This document shows, piece after piece, positions 15,001 to 21,858 of a stretch of DNA of 33,534 nucleotides. The notes beneath the pieces are model-generated. The model was not told the origin of the DNA. It did not search any database and saw nothing but the letters and a program-made list of their open reading frames with translations. How positions within the stretch are numbered: position 1 is the stretch's first letter; every line of letters begins with the position of its first letter. This stretch comes from Anaerolineaceae bacterium (GTDB lineage: Bacteria; Chloroflexota; Anaerolineae; Anaerolineales; Villigracilaceae): NCBI GenBank assembly GCA_003598975.1, contig QZIJ01000016.1, positions 1 to 33,534 of the forward strand, read 5' to 3'. The translations under genes were made by a program, and so were the position numbers.

Positions 15001-16501
15001 TGCGTCGCAAAGATTCAGAACGTAACCCGCGCTGGCGCGCATCCTGAACGAGCAGGGCATTGTCAATGATCGTGGCGGCCTGCCCCGCAACAATGTTGGC
15101 CAGTCGCAATTCCTCCACCGAAAACGGCGCGCCGCCGTTGCGATGATTGGATAACTGCAGGTAGCCGATCATCCGCCCGCTGGAAAGCAGGGGCACAAGC
15201 GCGATTTCGCGCACGCTGGCAAGTTGGGCAATATCATTCAGTCCAAGTTGCTGCATGGAAGAATCACCGGGCGCGTCCATGCTGAGAATGGATTGCTGGC
15301 TTTGCAATACCTGTTCGGCCTGACTCTTGGGCTGAATCACAGAACGATAGACCGCCACCACATTCGCAGGCAATCCCTGGAATGGAACCTGTCCCTCAAG
15401 CAGATGTTCCTTCTCATGATAGATCAGGAAGCCGACAATCTCAACATTGAAAAGCGGCGCAACGGTCTCCACCAAGCGCGTGAATAATTCCTTCGACTCC
15501 TGGATGGATCCCGCGGCCTGCGACAGTTTCGCCAGACCGCTTAACTCAGCCACTCGTTCCCGCTCGACCTCGAAACGGTGCGCGTTTCGAATGGCGACCG
15601 CGGCCTGCCCACCGATCAATTGCAATAATTCCAAATCCTGTTTGGTCAATCCACTGGTGACAGTTTGCCCCACCTCCAGCGTACCGAGAAACTCATCCTC
15701 CACAAGGAGCGGAATGCCAATGTAGGATTTAACGAGGGCGGGCGATTCGCTCCCCTCCAGGCGGCCATCCGGCGCAAAGATGGGTCGCCGTTCAGACCGA
15801 AGAAACTCGAAGTAGTGGTCGCCCAATTGACTGCGGCCTGCCTGAACAGCCCGCGGACCGTCCTCGGACTCCTCATAACGATACACTGTAGCAGACTGCG
15901 CCTCGGAATCCTCCAGTTTGATCTCCATCACATCCGCGGATACCAGCCGCCCGACGTTCTGGAAGATGGCACCCAGGGTGGCGTCCAGGTTGAGGCTGGC
16001 GGGAATAGTCTGACCGAACTCGGAAACGATCTTTAAAATGGAGCTGGAGAATTGCCCGCCCTCTGCGCCGCTCAGGGACGCGCCCAGGTCCATGCTCCGC
16101 AGGGAGAGGAGCATGACCGGCCTAAAGCCCGGCACGCGATACGATGCTGCGTCCGCCAGCCGCCCATTGACCGAGAAACGTTTATGGCCCTCGGCCGCAC
16201 ATAATTCCAGGAATTCTTCGGATGGCCGCACACGACGCGCCAGGCGTTCCAGATCGGGGATCTCTCCCTCCTGCAGGCCAAACCACTCGCGCGCCAACTG
16301 GCTGACATACTCCACCCGCCCGCCCGCCTGAATAACAATGACCGCGTCTGAAGATTGGGATTCAAAAAACGGTTCGGTTACAGAGGAAATGCCCCCGGCT
16401 GTTTCCTGGCGCGGCAACAGACGCAACAAGACCCACACCAGGACTGTGATAACCAGCCCGGCCAGGATCCAGCCAAGTCCAAGACCTGCGTCAACAAACA
16501 T
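9050..16501 (-). CDS. Giant membrane-anchored sensor histidine kinase with eleven GAF domains
   Basis: This 2483-residue protein has one N-terminal membrane helix (about 9-30) and a degenerate PAS-like domain (about 50-140). Eleven successive GAF-type domains follow at about 154-321, 322-496, 497-674, 675-836, 837-1015, 1067-1235, 1236-1414, 1415-1584, 1585-1747, 1748-1933 and 1934-2116. Each ends in the usual QAAVALxNARL-like helix. After them come a PAS domain (about 2117-2236), a HisKA domain with phospho-acceptor His2248 in SHELRTP, and an ATPase domain with N-box DNLVDNAYHY, G1 DTGVGV and G2 GTGLGLPIV. Typical hybrid kinases carry one to a few GAF domains. The domains are diverged from each other, so this is not a recent tandem expansion. 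It lies 18 nt after the receiver-GGDEF gene and overlaps the next receiver. Confidence 0.95.
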   Translation of the reverse strand: MFVDAGLGLGWILAGLVITVLVWVLLRLLPRQETAGGISSVTEPFFESQSSDAVIVIQAGGRVEYVSQLAREWFGLQEGEIPDLERLARRVRPSEEFLELCAAEGHKRFSVNGRLADAASYRVPGFRPVMLLSLRSMDLGASLSGAEGGQFSSSILKIVSEFGQTIPASLNLDATLGAIFQNVGRLVSADVMEIKLEDSEAQSATVYRYEESEDGPRAVQAGRSQLGDHYFEFLRSERRPIFAPDGRLEGSESPALVKSYIGIPLLVEDEFLGTLEVGQTVTSGLTKQDLELLQLIGGQAAVAIRNAHRFEVERERVAELSGLAKLSQAAGSIQESKELFTRLVETVAPLFNVEIVGFLIYHEKEHLLEGQVPFQGLPANVVAVYRSVIQPKSQAEQVLQSQQSILSMDAPGDSSMQQLGLNDIAQLASVREIALVPLLSSGRMIGYLQLSNHRNGGAPFSVEELRLANIVAGQAATIIDNALLVQDARQRGLRSESLRRIASLVASSATLDEILQFSVTDLTQLLRADVAAIYLLDEQTHELRAHLDSVWGVPPETVRSLERMQASERELRLATVSGSQRSFLSGRLSVDERVSPVYRRILDLVRVESVILVPLLARERSLGELMIGSRVADFFNSNDMQMLSTAAGLLAAAVEGAALLNQTDETLRRRVEQLTAITHVARELNASMDPSRLLEVIHEQSLRMARADCGTILLFDPDSDPLEPRVTYRLGCPVEEPLTSLTRQALVRREPLVFPDFESDLLRPPHEDVRSALVVPIVHQSRILGIINLHSPAPNAFDQSAFDTLQTLALQAAIALGNARRFQEQTQAAEQLKNRATALTRLAEISSTTNFEYPLEKSLLAIASAIQQATPFQVALLSMYELESGLLRRMAGVGLPDETLQELLSRKQPLQSIQQLLRPEFKIGRSYLIPADKTPVIPADAHTVILLHAADQGRIENAWDPEDFLLLPLEDPQGQPLGLLSVDAPRNNLRPDRATLETLEVFAAQAELVIFTQRRTQELKNRIDSLTSGLQRQQRLLSVTQNDLPTLLRKDLDQTISIHDLDRRVQRIRAGLAITEKVSSQIDAPSALLALGREMLTQLSMSVALIAEESPDGPRLLQVLGSVPKSVNPEALFGQRNPLRTILQTGESIIIPNLEENDEWRESALLSGLRAKGVVCLPIKIENRVEAGVLAVSPEAMAGLTDEDRQVYYQIARQTGVVLQNISLLGETRRRLQEVDLLLDFSRQLSGLNPDHIVRALLDSARRVISAAHAGSVLLWDAQSLRLVPRAVSGYADNEGMKEISFAAGEALPGVVFASGKPRRVDEFNLTRDYPLNTDGLMLYRRVTGGRLPVSSLLVPILAGEHNLGVLVLDNFNTPAAFKPVDETLLISLSQQVALSLENVRLMQATEERAGQLQALTDVAATITSSLQRRDLIASLLDQLSPVLPYDTATLWMREKEQLTVHASRGFPDPEQLLGLKVQLTDSALFKQMIRAGQPLVVGDVREDPRFPPLEAPRLSWMGIPLMAKGEVIGLIALEKSQANFYTSENIQVATTFASQAAVALENARLFEDSLNRAAELDQRSQRLALLNRFSSALGGLLDSEQIVELSAQELLTALGALRVSVVAFERGKGALKSVLPHSRRALSRSVPDAPLFTRLLESQGVYTTEDVRIDTETLPLRDFLGSDTRGLLILPVGTAETRMLVLVHGGEDTRFGLNEIELARTIGNQTSISLENTRLYQSTVRTAERFAILNQVSSEINSSLDPEEIYVFIHKAVQRLMPVEAFAIALLDKENQEVNGVYLIDGDQRSPNQRLPLGAGLSGHIIASGEPLLIHGMEQVDELGGVTYGEQGTPSSILAVPMTLGGETIGVLSAQSYQANVYNQDDLQILSTLANQAIVAIQNGRLFAETQRLAEELEQRVVERTAQLQREQQNTETLLRILTEVSSSLDLDRALNRTLALLNEAIGAEQGTIMLLQPDDNLLHYRAGYGYLTRQAVEESKAVTLRVGEGLAGWVLENRQAVLIEDLHQDPRWVRVSAGSREHRSGIVAPMLVGEDVIGVLMVFHRKVAHFSPEILNLVQAIAGQVAVAINNAHLYELIRDQAERLGTMLRKQQEEASRSQAILEAVADGVLVTGFDNRVTFINNSAEHILDLPSSHILGQSLDTFGGLFGKAAAAWMQTIRGWSENSASYQAGDSYAEQIELDNKRIVLVHLAPVMLQNDFLGTVSIFRDITHEVEVDRLKSEFVATVSHELRTPMTSIRGYADILLLGAAGALNENQSHFLQIIKNNTERLNILVNDLLDISRIEAGRVTLAPQPLDLREVAEDVLADILRRSQEENKPMAISLEAPKELPRVFGDSERVRQILDNLVDNAYHYTPVDGQIQVRLHSENGEVRVDVTDTGVGVSPEDQERVFERFYRGEHPLVLATPGTGLGLPIVKQLVEMHHGRIWMTSKGIPGEGSTFSFTLPAHHIGPSGRGKNGKNTNR

Positions 16502-16519
16502 GATCGCTTATCTCACATC

Positions 16520-17413
16520 TCAGGCAGCGGCATCCAAACGCCGCGCCTCAGCCGCCAGTTCCGTGATCTCGCGAATATCGGAGAAGGATTGTTGTGTGGG
16601 AGAAACCATTCCAATTGCCAAAGTCATGAACGGAACCTGCGCCACGCCCCCTTCTGTCTTGGGAACCTGGATGAATCCCTGCTGGCGATCCATGAAGTTA
16701 TAGTGCGTCTGCACTTCCTCGGCAAAACGCGCCTTAACGCGCTCGCGGATGGCATTCACCGAATCGTATTGGGTGATGATGATGAAATTGTCGCCCCCCG
16801 CGTGACCGATGAAATCGCTCGAGGAGCCGAGTTCATCCACCACCTCGCTCAACAACATGGCAGTAAAGCGCATGACATCATCCCCGGCCACAAACCCATA
16901 CACATCGCGGAACGGGTCGAAGTGATTGACCCGCAGATCGAGCAGAGCCCAGTCCTCCTGTCGGATGATGCGGCGGAGTTGCTCCTCGATCAGCCGCCCG
17001 GCTGGGAGTCCGGAGCGGGGATCGGTGAGGCTCTCGCGTTCCGAGCGTCGGATGGCACCCTGTACACGCAGTTTCAACTCTTCGATATCGAAGGGTTTGG
17101 TGATGTAATCATCTGCGCCCAGTTCCAGCCCTTGCAATTTGTCACTGCGCTCATCCTTTTGGGTCAGAAAGATGACCGGGATGTGGCTGGTGCGTGTGTT
17201 CGTCCGCAGGGTGCGGCAGACCTCGTACCCGTCAATATCGGGGAGCATAATGTCCAGCACAATCAGATGCGGCAGGGCGGTGCGCGTCTTTTCCAACGCC
17301 AGCCCGCCGCGCGGAGCGATGTCCACCTCATAGTCCATACCGCCGAAATAAATCTTCAGCATGTTGGCGATGTCGTTGTCATCTTCGACAACCAAGAGTC
17401 GAGGTTTTCCCAT
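16520..17413 (-). CDS. Response regulator: receiver plus degenerate GGDEF domain
   Basis: This 297-residue protein has an N-terminal receiver (acidic EDD 10-12, phospho-acceptor Asp54 in IVLDIMLPD, Lys106 in ITKPF). A diguanylate-cyclase-fold domain follows from about residue 128 (LTDPRSGLPAGRLIEEQL). The signature loop reads GGDNF (206-210) instead of GGDEF/GGEEF, so the glutamate needed for catalysis is replaced by Asn. The metal-binding DxDxFK segment is also altered (RVNHFDPF). It is therefore probably a catalytically inactive GTP-binding or protein-binding output. A GGAGG ribosome-binding site precedes the start. It sits 18 nt before the giant kinase gene and is a likely second phosphorylation target. 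Confidence 0.9.
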   Translation of the reverse strand: MGKPRLLVVEDDNDIANMLKIYFGGMDYEVDIAPRGGLALEKTRTALPHLIVLDIMLPDIDGYEVCRTLRTNTRTSHIPVIFLTQKDERSDKLQGLELGADDYITKPFDIEELKLRVQGAIRRSERESLTDPRSGLPAGRLIEEQLRRIIRQEDWALLDLRVNHFDPFRDVYGFVAGDDVMRFTAMLLSEVVDELGSSSDFIGHAGGDNFIIITQYDSVNAIRERVKARFAEEVQTHYNFMDRQQGFIQVPKTEGGVAQVPFMTLAIGMVSPTQQSFSDIREITELAAEARRLDAAA

Positions 17414-17428
17414 ACGAGCCTCCCAGAA

Positions 17429-18514
17429 TTAGTTGCGCCCCGCCCGTCTGGCGTTGCGGCGCACGGCTTCGATCTGTTCCAAAGTTACTTCCTTCTCAAA
17501 CGAACGGAATCCGCTCAAGCGGAATCCATGCTTTTTCGCGATGGCAGAGATCTCATCCACGCGTTCTCGCGTGATATGTTTGCCAAGTGTGTAATCTTCA
17601 AAACGGCCTTCCAAAGCCAGTGCCATTGTCTCTGCCATGCAGGCATATGCCTTGCCGGGTGGAAACCCGAAGTTAAAATGGAAATCAACGGGGCCTGGAA
17701 CGTCTACCATTCCGCCGTCAATCACAAATATATCATCTCTTGCCGCCGCGACCATTGCAGAAACATCGCGAGGGCGCGCCACGTCGCAAACCACACTGCC
17801 CGGGCGCAAATGTTCGGGCTGGATGACCGCGTGGATGGCGCTTGTCACCGTCAAAATCAACTCGGATTCAGCCAGCGGCGACATATCCGTGCTGACGACT
17901 ATTTCGCCTCTCGCTCTGACCTTGAGGCGGTCGCGCAGTTCTTCGAGCGCGCCCTCCCTTCGGCCGATCAACGCCAGCCTGCCAGCATCCTCTGCCAGCA
18001 ACTCCGCACAGACCTGACCGATGGCTCCCGTCGCGCCTACCACGGCAACAGTGGCATTCTGCAAGGAAATATCCATCAACTCGGCGGCGTGCTTGAGCGC
18101 ATCCACTGCGACGGCAACCGTGTAGGAATCGCCCGTCGTGACGGGAACCGCCAGACGGTCCGCGATGGAAACGCCCGCGTCGCCCACGACGGAGGTGAAC
18201 GCACCCAATCCCAGAATCTGCGCGCCGAGTTTCTCGGCCATGCGCCCCGTCTGCACGATCTTGTTGTTGACGCGTCGCTCGGGCAATTCCAGCATCTGGC
18301 GCGGCGTGAACGGACAGGCGATCAGCCAGCCTTTGATCTCGCGGCCCGTGGCCGCGGAGGTGATGCCGTTGATTTCGGAGAGGTAAACGGGGGGAAAATG
18401 TTGCGAAAAAAATTCGATCTGGCGTTCGCTCAGGATGCGCCCCAGGAAGGGATATTTTCGTTGCACATCGCGTTTGACGCTGATCGGGTGAATGATGAAG
18501 GCAAAAGAGTCCAT
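17429..18514 (-). CDS. Acyl-ACP reductase (AAR)-like NAD(P)H-dependent protein
   Basis: This 361-residue protein resembles cyanobacterial long-chain acyl-ACP reductase, which makes fatty aldehydes from acyl-ACP. Matching segments are LGLGAFTSVV (101-110), TTGDSYTVAVAVDA (126-139), the Rossmann loop VGATGAIG (159-166), and the C-terminal YACMAETMALALEGR (290-304). Cys292 is at the position of the cyanobacterial catalytic cysteine in its FACFAE motif. The region after it (YTLGKHITRERVDEISAIAKKHGF) also matches. In cyanobacteria AAR works with an aldehyde decarbonylase; none is present here. The ATG at 18514 overlaps the stop of the upstream gene (TGATG). Homology is recalled from the family sequence, not searched; other Rossmann reductases are less likely given the C-terminal match. 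Confidence 0.82.
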   Translation of the reverse strand: MDSFAFIIHPISVKRDVQRKYPFLGRILSERQIEFFSQHFPPVYLSEINGITSAATGREIKGWLIACPFTPRQMLELPERRVNNKIVQTGRMAEKLGAQILGLGAFTSVVGDAGVSIADRLAVPVTTGDSYTVAVAVDALKHAAELMDISLQNATVAVVGATGAIGQVCAELLAEDAGRLALIGRREGALEELRDRLKVRARGEIVVSTDMSPLAESELILTVTSAIHAVIQPEHLRPGSVVCDVARPRDVSAMVAAARDDIFVIDGGMVDVPGPVDFHFNFGFPPGKAYACMAETMALALEGRFEDYTLGKHITRERVDEISAIAKKHGFRLSGFRSFEKEVTLEQIEAVRRNARRAGRN

Positions 18515-19803
18515 CACCAGGATTCCAGCGCCGCACCGTGCGTGTCATCTTCACCGCGCGGGTAGAGTCGCCGATGCAGGCTGGCATTTCGTAACTTATG
18601 GTGGTCGCTATCCTCATATGTGATATCGCGGTCAATCACGCGCCGCTCTTTGGAGGCGAAGAGCACCACGTCTGATTCGACGGTGCGCGCGGGGAATATG
18701 ATCATCCCCGAACCGAGACGACAGTTGTGTCCCACGCACCCACCCATCACGGGACGATTGGAAAAATTGAGTTCGTTGTTGCCGTCGCGGGCGAGAATGG
18801 GCGCGGGGATGAGGTTGTAGTCAGTAAAGGTGCTTCCCGCGCCGATGAAGGTGTTGCGTCCCACCACGCACATTTGCAGGCAGGTGTTCTGTGCGATCAT
18901 GGAATTTTCCATGACGGTGGTCATGAACAGCGATGCACGGAAAGGGAGAAACGCGCCATCGCCAACGACCGAAAGCATCAACTGCACATCCTGCGAGATA
19001 TTGACATTGTTGCCAATGATGCAATTTTCGATGACCGCGCCTGCGTTGATGGTGACGTTATCGCCAATCGTTGTCGGCCCGTGGATGATGGCGCTGGGAT
19101 CAATAACGCAGTTCTTTCCAACGCTCACCAGTTCGGAACATTCCAGCACCTGGCGGCCTTCGTAAAGTGACCTGGAAAGAATCTTCAGTTTGAAGGCCAG
19201 GTCATTGCCAAGACGATCCTCAAAGCGCAGGGCGCGTCCAAAGATTCCGAACACGATATCGGCAATGTAGACATGCACCCATGAGTCGATAGCAAGGAGC
19301 GAGCGGCGCGGCACCTGGTAGGTCAGGTCGCCGCTCTGGTCAGCCATATAAGTGGGAACGTGATAGTAGCCCACTTCTTTGGGAGCCAGGTCCATAACCA
19401 GTGGTTCCACATCCGCTACAGGGCCGTGAGGGTAATACCACAGGTCGGCGAGGTAGAGATTGCCCGCCAGCATATAAGAGGTGGAAAGCGGCAGGGCGTG
19501 CTCGCGAAAGGCCGGGTCCTGTGCGGAGAAGGCGGCGCGGCAGGCACGTCCCTTTTTACGCGCGGCGGTGATGAATGCCTTGATGTATCCCTGATCGAAG
19601 AACAGGTTGTTGCGATGCACGATCATCGGCTCGCGCAGACGGGGCAGGGGTTCACGCGGGGCCAGTTCTATTTCGCGGGTCACGTAGGGCGCGAGGACAT
19701 TCCTCTGCCACAACCAGAGCGGCGTGTTCTGGATGCGCAGGTCGCGTGCCGGTTCATTGAATGGCGGGATGCGATTAGCGGCGGGGAGGATGACTTTCAG
19801 CAT
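18514..19803 (-). CDS. Left-handed beta-helix (hexapeptide-repeat) protein, GlmU-like architecture
   Basis: This 429-residue protein has a C-terminal left-handed beta-helix. Repeated hexapeptides occur from about residue 226 to 385, for example VGKNCVIDPSAIIHG, IGDNVTINAGAVIENCIIG, and VGHNCRLGSGMIIFP. Such helices form trimers and usually transfer acyl groups. The N-terminal 200 residues begin MLKVILPAAN and have the outline of a nucleotidyltransferase, but the GxGTR nucleotide loop is absent, so sugar-nucleotide synthesis is doubtful. A 6-nt gap separates it from the V4R gene upstream, and a one-base overlap joins it to the acyl-ACP reductase gene. In this setting an acyl- or sugar-transfer role in lipid modification is plausible but unproven. 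Confidence 0.8.
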   Translation of the reverse strand: MLKVILPAANRIPPFNEPARDLRIQNTPLWLWQRNVLAPYVTREIELAPREPLPRLREPMIVHRNNLFFDQGYIKAFITAARKKGRACRAAFSAQDPAFREHALPLSTSYMLAGNLYLADLWYYPHGPVADVEPLVMDLAPKEVGYYHVPTYMADQSGDLTYQVPRRSLLAIDSWVHVYIADIVFGIFGRALRFEDRLGNDLAFKLKILSRSLYEGRQVLECSELVSVGKNCVIDPSAIIHGPTTIGDNVTINAGAVIENCIIGNNVNISQDVQLMLSVVGDGAFLPFRASLFMTTVMENSMIAQNTCLQMCVVGRNTFIGAGSTFTDYNLIPAPILARDGNNELNFSNRPVMGGCVGHNCRLGSGMIIFPARTVESDVVLFASKERRVIDRDITYEDSDHHKLRNASLHRRLYPRGEDDTHGAALESW

Positions 19804-19809
19804 GGTGAA

Positions 19810-20436
19810 TCAAGCCAGCGGGGTCTGATTTACTTCAATGGTGCAGGTGGGATCGCCTTTTGCAATACAGAGGGTCTCTTCCACGTTAAATATCTTACCA
19901 CCGCTCAACCAGTAGAGCGATTCCTGCAAAAGTCCCACGGCAAGGTGGCAGGCGGCCTCTTCGGTGTGACGTTCCCAACACAGGGGACAATGCTCGATCA
20001 CCCACAGCAATTTACCTTCCTCCTCCTTAATAGTGACGCGCTGGTCGGTCTCTTTATTGAACAAATCAGCCAGGGCCTGTCCGCCCACGCGAATTTTGGC
20101 GCCGAGCGGGAGAAGACGGAAGGTGGTTTCCATCAGGCCGATCTGCTGGCCGAACTCGCGTATACCGTATTTGAAGGCGACACGCCCAACTCGGATGGCA
20201 AGGCCGCGCCCGCCGCGAGGTCCGTAGGCGTGTTCAAGCTGGGTCTGTAATCCACTGATCGTGGTAAATGGAAAATCAAGTTTGGAATCGGATGGAGGGT
20301 AATTTCCAATCAGGTCGCTTCGGCCAGCCAGATTCAGGACCGCATTCAGGCCGTTCCTGCCGACTACCTCTTCCATCGATTGCAGGATGATGCGCCCCAT
20401 GCGGTTTGGGTAATAAAACGCGGAGGCCGAATTCAT
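19810..20436 (-). CDS. V4R (4-vinyl reductase-like) domain protein
   Basis: This 208-residue protein is essentially one V4R domain. The C-terminal half has the conserved cysteine pattern: Cys150 and Cys153 in HCPLCW, Cys163, then FNVEETLCIAKGDPTC with Cys190 and Cys198. V4R domains bind small hydrophobic or aromatic ligands, and the cysteines can bind metal. They occur in bacteriochlorophyll biosynthesis (BchJ-like), in aromatic-sensing NtrC-type regulators and as stand-alone proteins. No photosynthesis genes are visible here, so a ligand-sensing or carrier role is more likely than vinyl reduction. The ATG overlaps the hydrolase stop by 4 nt (ATGA). Confidence 0.85.
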   Translation of the reverse strand: MNSASAFYYPNRMGRIILQSMEEVVGRNGLNAVLNLAGRSDLIGNYPPSDSKLDFPFTTISGLQTQLEHAYGPRGGRGLAIRVGRVAFKYGIREFGQQIGLMETTFRLLPLGAKIRVGGQALADLFNKETDQRVTIKEEEGKLLWVIEHCPLCWERHTEEAACHLAVGLLQESLYWLSGGKIFNVEETLCIAKGDPTCTIEVNQTPLA

Positions 20437-21266
20437 AATGTGATATTCTCAGGGAGATTTTTTTTCAGGGGGACGGTACGATGCTCATCCAGAAAAGTCC
20501 GCAAGCGTTGGGTAAAGACATCAGGCTCTTCGAGCATGGGAAAGTGTCCCGCGTGTTCAAAGCGGACAATCTGCGCTTGTGGAATGCCTTTCTTCATGGG
20601 TTGCCACTGCAACGGATGAACTACCTTATCCTTATCACCATAGATGCCCAGCGCGGGAACCTTGATCTGCCCGAGCATGGGACGCAGGTCGGTGCGGCGC
20701 AGGGATGCAATACTTCGCAGGAACGATTCGAGCGTGGTCTTTGAGAGGTCGCGATCCATCATCTCGGGGAAACGCGGATCACTGCAGATCACTTTGGAAT
20801 AGTAGTTTTTCATGAAGGAGCGGAAGGGGCCCATCATGTTGAAAAGCAGGAAAGCATTAAAACGATATCCTGCCAGTTTGAGCAGGGGTGCCAGCGAGGA
20901 ACCGACGATGGGCGAACCAACCACCACCACCTTGCTGACGCGTTCGGGATAGCGAATTGCCACCGACAGGCTGACCGTCCCGCCCATGCTATGACCGACC
21001 AGCGGGGCGCGAAAAATCCCCAACTGCTCCATAAACTGTCCCACCAGGCTGACAAAATCCTGCACGGCATAGGTATCGCGTTTCTTGCCCGATTCGCCGA
21101 ACCCCCAAAAGTCCAGCGCGTAGGTGCGGTAATACTGTCCCAAATAGGACATGGTCTCCTGCCATAAACCCCAGGAGCCAAGCCAGCCATGTAACAGGAT
21201 TACAGGTCGTCCACGTCCGTAGACCTCGTAGTGGACAATGCCTTGATCGGTGGTTATCGAGGACAC
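20433..21266 (-). CDS. Alpha/beta hydrolase
   Basis: This 277-residue alpha/beta-hydrolase-fold enzyme has the oxyanion motif HGWLGSW (26-32), the nucleophile elbow GHSMGG with Ser93, an acid in YGDKDKVV (Asp213 or Asp211) and catalytic His241 in HAGHFPM. A cap-like helical insertion lies at about 120-190. Family members are esterases, lipases, lactonases and related enzymes; the substrate cannot be told from sequence. The start codon is GTG at 21264-21266. It sits 21 nt after the GTPase gene and overlaps the V4R gene by 4 nt. Its paralogue at 7825-8613 has lost the serine. Confidence 0.9.
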   Translation of the reverse strand: MSSITTDQGIVHYEVYGRGRPVILLHGWLGSWGLWQETMSYLGQYYRTYALDFWGFGESGKKRDTYAVQDFVSLVGQFMEQLGIFRAPLVGHSMGGTVSLSVAIRYPERVSKVVVVGSPIVGSSLAPLLKLAGYRFNAFLLFNMMGPFRSFMKNYYSKVICSDPRFPEMMDRDLSKTTLESFLRSIASLRRTDLRPMLGQIKVPALGIYGDKDKVVHPLQWQPMKKGIPQAQIVRFEHAGHFPMLEEPDVFTQRLRTFLDEHRTVPLKKNLPENITL

Positions 21267-21287
21267 GGGAACTATAATGGCGAAATA

Positions 21288-21827
21288 CTATCCGCCAGAC
21301 TCCATTTCAGCAAGAATACTATACAACAACTGCAACAACACTTCCTTGACCGATTTACGGTCGGTGGCAGTGCAGGGCAGAAGCTTGGTCCTGGCATCCA
21401 GACGCAGGGCGTGACGCATATCGTCCACTTCCCAGGCATCTTTTTTATCCTGCTTGTTGGCGGCCACCACGTACGGCGTGGGCGCGTAGGCGCGGAAGGT
21501 TTCGAGAATACTGCGAGCCTCGCGGAAAGTCTCGGGGCGGGTGCTGTCCACCAGAACAATGAAGCCAAGCATGCCCTCCGAAAGGATTTCCCACATGAAG
21601 TCAAAGCGTTTCTGCCCGGGCGTGCCGAACAGGTACAGAACCAGGTCCTCATCCACGGTGATGCGGCCAAAGTCCATCGCGACTGTGGTGGAATCCTTGA
21701 CAGAGCGTTCCTCACGACTGCTGATCTTGCGTTCGGTCGAAACCACATCAATCTCGCTGACCGATTGAATGAATTCTGTCTTGCCGGCGCTAAAGGGGCC
21801 TGTTACCACCATTTTGACTGTTTGCAT
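21288..21827 (-). CDS. Small Ras/Arf-superfamily GTPase (MglA/Gtr-like)
   Basis: This 179-residue GTPase has a P-loop GPFSAGKT (10-17), a switch region rich in Ser/Thr/Lys (about 28-50), a G3-like motif LFGTPGQKRF (67-75), where the usual DxxG is replaced by FGTPG as in many prokaryotic Arf/MglA-like proteins, and G4 AANKQD (122-127). It is a soluble molecular switch. Relatives are often encoded next to DUF4388 or roadblock proteins, which act as partners or GAPs; here DUF4388 lies 31 nt upstream. An AAGGA ribosome-binding site precedes the ATG. Its position directly before the hydrolase, V4R and AAR genes suggests it controls localisation or activity of that group. Confidence 0.93.
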   Translation of the reverse strand: MQTVKMVVTGPFSAGKTEFIQSVSEIDVVSTERKISSREERSVKDSTTVAMDFGRITVDEDLVLYLFGTPGQKRFDFMWEILSEGMLGFIVLVDSTRPETFREARSILETFRAYAPTPYVVAANKQDKKDAWEVDDMRHALRLDARTKLLPCTATDRKSVKEVLLQLLYSILAEMESGG

Positions 21828-21858
21828 AATGAATCCTTCTATCCTGTTTTACAGCGAA

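Noticed and set aside
16355-18565. A 736-codon open frame on the plus strand
   Set aside because: It is antisense to the receiver-GGDNF and acyl-ACP reductase genes, both with clear family motifs. Its translation has no recognisable domain and is rich in His, Gln and Arg, as expected of a shadow frame.
19810-20436. Bacteriochlorophyll 4-vinyl reductase (BchJ)
   Set aside because: Only the V4R domain is shared, and no photosynthesis gene is visible in the window. A ligand-binding role is safer.
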